A stretch of 7,344 nt of DNA from Sphingomonas sp. (GTDB lineage: Bacteria; Pseudomonadota; Alphaproteobacteria; Sphingomonadales; Sphingomonadaceae). Every line of letters begins with the position of its first letter. Within the stretch, counting starts at the first letter, position 1. The notes under the pieces are model-generated. The model saw nothing but the letters and a program-made list of their open reading frames with translations, was not told the DNA's origin and ran no database searches. The position numbers were made by a program, and so were the translations under genes. Location of the stretch: assembly GCA_019747165.1 (NCBI GenBank), contig JAIERC010000117.1, positions 1 through 7,344 of the forward strand. Reading direction: 5' to 3'. This document shows, in pieces, positions 5,648 through 7,344 of this stretch.

Positions 5648-7344
5648 TCAGGCCGCCACCGATTCCAGCGCTTCGCTCGCGTCGAGCCAGGCGGCTTCGG
5701 CGAGGGTGAGCTTCGCGTCGATTTCGGCCCGACGCTGGCTGAGTTCGCTCATCGACAGCTTGGATAGCCAGGGCTCGGCACCCGACGGATCGAACATCGC
5801 GCGATCGATAGCGCTGCGCTGTGACGTTAGTTTTACCACCGCCTGTTCGGCTTCGTGTGCAGCCTTTTTCAGCGCGACGGCGCGCTCGCGCTCTGCGGCG
5901 GCCGCCTTCTTGTCCTTCTTGGCCGTTCCCTTGGCCGCGTTGGCATCGCCCTTGGGCTGGTTCCGGCCAAGGATAAGATCGGTATAATCATCAAGGCTGC
6001 CGGCATATTCCTTCGCGGTACCGCCATCGACCAGCACCAGCCGGTCGGCAGTGAGTTCGATCATGTGGCGATCATGGCTGACGACGACGACCGCGCCGTC
6101 ATAGGCGTTGAGCGCCTGGACCAGCGCCTCGCGCGCATCGACGTCGAGATGGTTGGTCGGCTCGTCGAGGATCAGCATGTGCGGCGCATCGCGGGTGATG
6201 AGCGCGAGCGCCAACCGCGCGCGCTCGCCGCCGGAAAGCTTGCCGACTTTGGTCGTCGCCTTCTGCCCCGAAAAGCCGAAGCGACCAAGCTGGCCGCGCA
6301 CGGCGGCGGGCGTCTTGTCGCCCATCAGCCGCTGCATGTGCTCAAGCGGGGTATCCTCGCCATCGAGCTCCTCGACCTGATATTGCGTGAAATAGCCGAC
6401 GCGCATCTTGCCCGATTTGGTCATGTCGCCGTCCATCGGCGCAAGCTGCGCGGCGAGCAGACGCGCGAGCGTAGTCTTGCCGTTGCCGTTGCGGCCGAGC
6501 AGCGCGATCCGATCGTCGGGATCGAGGCGGAGGTTCAGGCGTTGGAGGATCGGCTTGTCGCCATAGCCCACGCTGGCCATATCGAGCGTGACGAGCGGTG
6601 GCTTCAACTCATCGGGGCTCGGGAAATCGAAGCTGAGCGTCGGATCGTCGGCCATCGCCGCGATCGGCTGCATCTTCGCCAGCATCTTCTGGCGCGACTG
6701 GGCCTGTTTGGCGGTGGAAGCGCGGGCGGAATTGCGTGCGATATAATCCTGAAGCTTGGCGCGCTGCGCATCCTGGCTGGCCTTGGCGGCGGCGAGCTGG
6801 GCGGCACGCTCGGCCCGTTGGCGCTCAAACGCGTCATAACCGCCAGCATAGAGCGTGGTCTTGCCACCCTCCAGATGCAGGATGTTGTCGACGACATTGT
6901 TGAGCAGATCACGCTCATGGCTGATGACTACCATCATCCCGGGATAGGCTTTCAGGAAGCTTTCGAGCCACAAAGTCGCTTCGAGATCAAGATGGTTCGA
7001 CGGCTCGTCGAGCAGCAGCAGATCGGGTTCGGAAAACAGCAGCGCCGCGAGCGCGACGCGCATCTTCCAGCCGCCCGAATAGCTGTCGAGCGGGCGCTGC
7101 TGCATTTCCTCGTCAAAGCCCAGACCAACCAGGATGCGCGCGGCGCGGGCCTCGGCGGTATAGGCGTCGATCGCTTCGAGCCGTTCATAGAGTTCAGCGA
7201 CACGGTCCGGATCGACGCAATGTTCGGCCTCCGCAAACAGCGCGGCACGTTCGGTGTCGGCTTCGAGAACCGTCTCGATCGGCGTCTTGCTCCCGTGCGG
7301 GGCTTCCTGCTGGAGATAGCCGATCCGCGTCTTGCGCGGCATCT
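5648..7344 (-). CDS. ABC-F family ATPase, YheS-like (5' end outside the window)
   Basis: This is a soluble ribosome-associated type ABC-F protein with two ATPase domains and no membrane helices. It is read for 564 codons and runs off the right edge. The first Walker A motif and roughly the first 60-80 residues are missing, so the in-frame ATG at 7342 is internal. In visible residue numbers: first signature YSGGW (88-92), first Walker B LLLLDEPSNHLDL (108-120), H-loop ISH (140-142), charged interdomain linker (about 172-224), second Walker A GRNGNGKTT (283-291), second signature LSGGE (369-373), second Walker B LILDEPTNHLD (390-400), H-loop VSH (421-423). A Lys/Ala/Glu-rich C-terminal coiled-coil extension fills about 465-564. 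The linker and the GWKMR signature resemble E. coli YheS more than Uup or EttA. ABC-F proteins act on the ribosome in translation or antibiotic protection; nothing points to resistance. It probably leads the downstream acyltransferase gene in an operon. Confidence 0.93.
   Translation of the reverse strand, partial: MPRKTRIGYLQQEAPHGSKTPIETVLEADTERAALFAEAEHCVDPDRVAELYERLEAIDAYTAEARAARILVGLGFDEEMQQRPLDSYSGGWKMRVALAALLFSEPDLLLLDEPSNHLDLEATLWLESFLKAYPGMMVVISHERDLLNNVVDNILHLEGGKTTLYAGGYDAFERQRAERAAQLAAAKASQDAQRAKLQDYIARNSARASTAKQAQSRQKMLAKMQPIAAMADDPTLSFDFPSPDELKPPLVTLDMASVGYGDKPILQRLNLRLDPDDRIALLGRNGNGKTTLARLLAAQLAPMDGDMTKSGKMRVGYFTQYQVEELDGEDTPLEHMQRLMGDKTPAAVRGQLGRFGFSGQKATTKVGKLSGGERARLALALITRDAPHMLILDEPTNHLDVDAREALVQALNAYDGAVVVVSHDRHMIELTADRLVLVDGGTAKEYAGSLDDYTDLILGRNQPKGDANAAKGTAKKDKKAAAAERERAVALKKAAHEAEQAVVKLTSQRSAIDRAMFDPSGAEPWLSKLSMSELSQRRAEIDAKLTLAEAAWLDASEALESVAA

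Noticed and set aside
5439..5987. A 182-codon + strand open frame spanning the acyltransferase start and the ABC-F C-terminus.
   Set aside because: It is Ser/Ala-rich antisense sequence that crosses two well-supported - strand genes and an intergenic gap.
7340..7344. ATG at 7342 as the start of the ABC-F gene.
   Set aside because: The protein from there lacks the first Walker A motif that every ABC-F protein has, so the gene must continue beyond the window and this Met is internal.

Overview
The window looks like chromosomal DNA of an alphaproteobacterium, most likely a sphingomonad (Sphingomonadales). This is inferred from the high GC content, strong G/C third-position bias and the flavour of the proteins; no rRNA or marker gene is present to confirm it. 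Almost everything is coding, and no stretch above 300 bases lacks a gene. I see no tRNA, rRNA, CRISPR array, transposase or integrase.

Left part, + strand (48-1798): a di-haem cytochrome b561-type membrane protein, followed with a 25-base overlap by a GTG-started HI0933/YhiN-family flavoprotein. The two are probably translationally coupled and form a small redox unit.

Middle and right part, - strand (7344 down to 1847): six genes read in one direction. In transcription order they are: a YheS-like ABC-F ATPase (its start lies beyond the window), a PlsC-type acyltransferase, a short membrane-anchored LuxR-type regulator, a DUF4199 membrane protein, a seven-helix membrane protein fused to an AraC-type DNA-binding domain, and a CPBP/CAAX-type intramembrane metalloprotease. 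Gaps of 44 and 41 bases suggest the first three are co-transcribed. The 114-base gap before DUF4199 holds a cluster of ATCACCC/GGGTGAT boxes that looks like an operator.

The most unusual signal is a decayed second copy of the 3' end of the flavoprotein gene (about 3785-3896). It lies 2.1 kb from the intact end (1685-1806) and directly abuts the stop codon of the DUF4199 gene. The two copies are about 77% identical by hand alignment, and the second is broken by an 11-base deletion and a 1-base insertion. The repeats bracket exactly the AraC-like gene and the CPBP protease gene. The simplest reading is that the flavoprotein and DUF4199 genes were once convergent neighbours with touching stops, and that the AraC/CPBP block arrived between them, duplicating or replacing the flavoprotein 3' end.

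Functionally, the window contains two one-component regulators that are themselves membrane proteins, each next to another integral membrane protein. The AraC-type regulator beside an intramembrane protease raises the untested possibility of a signalling module based on regulated intramembrane proteolysis.
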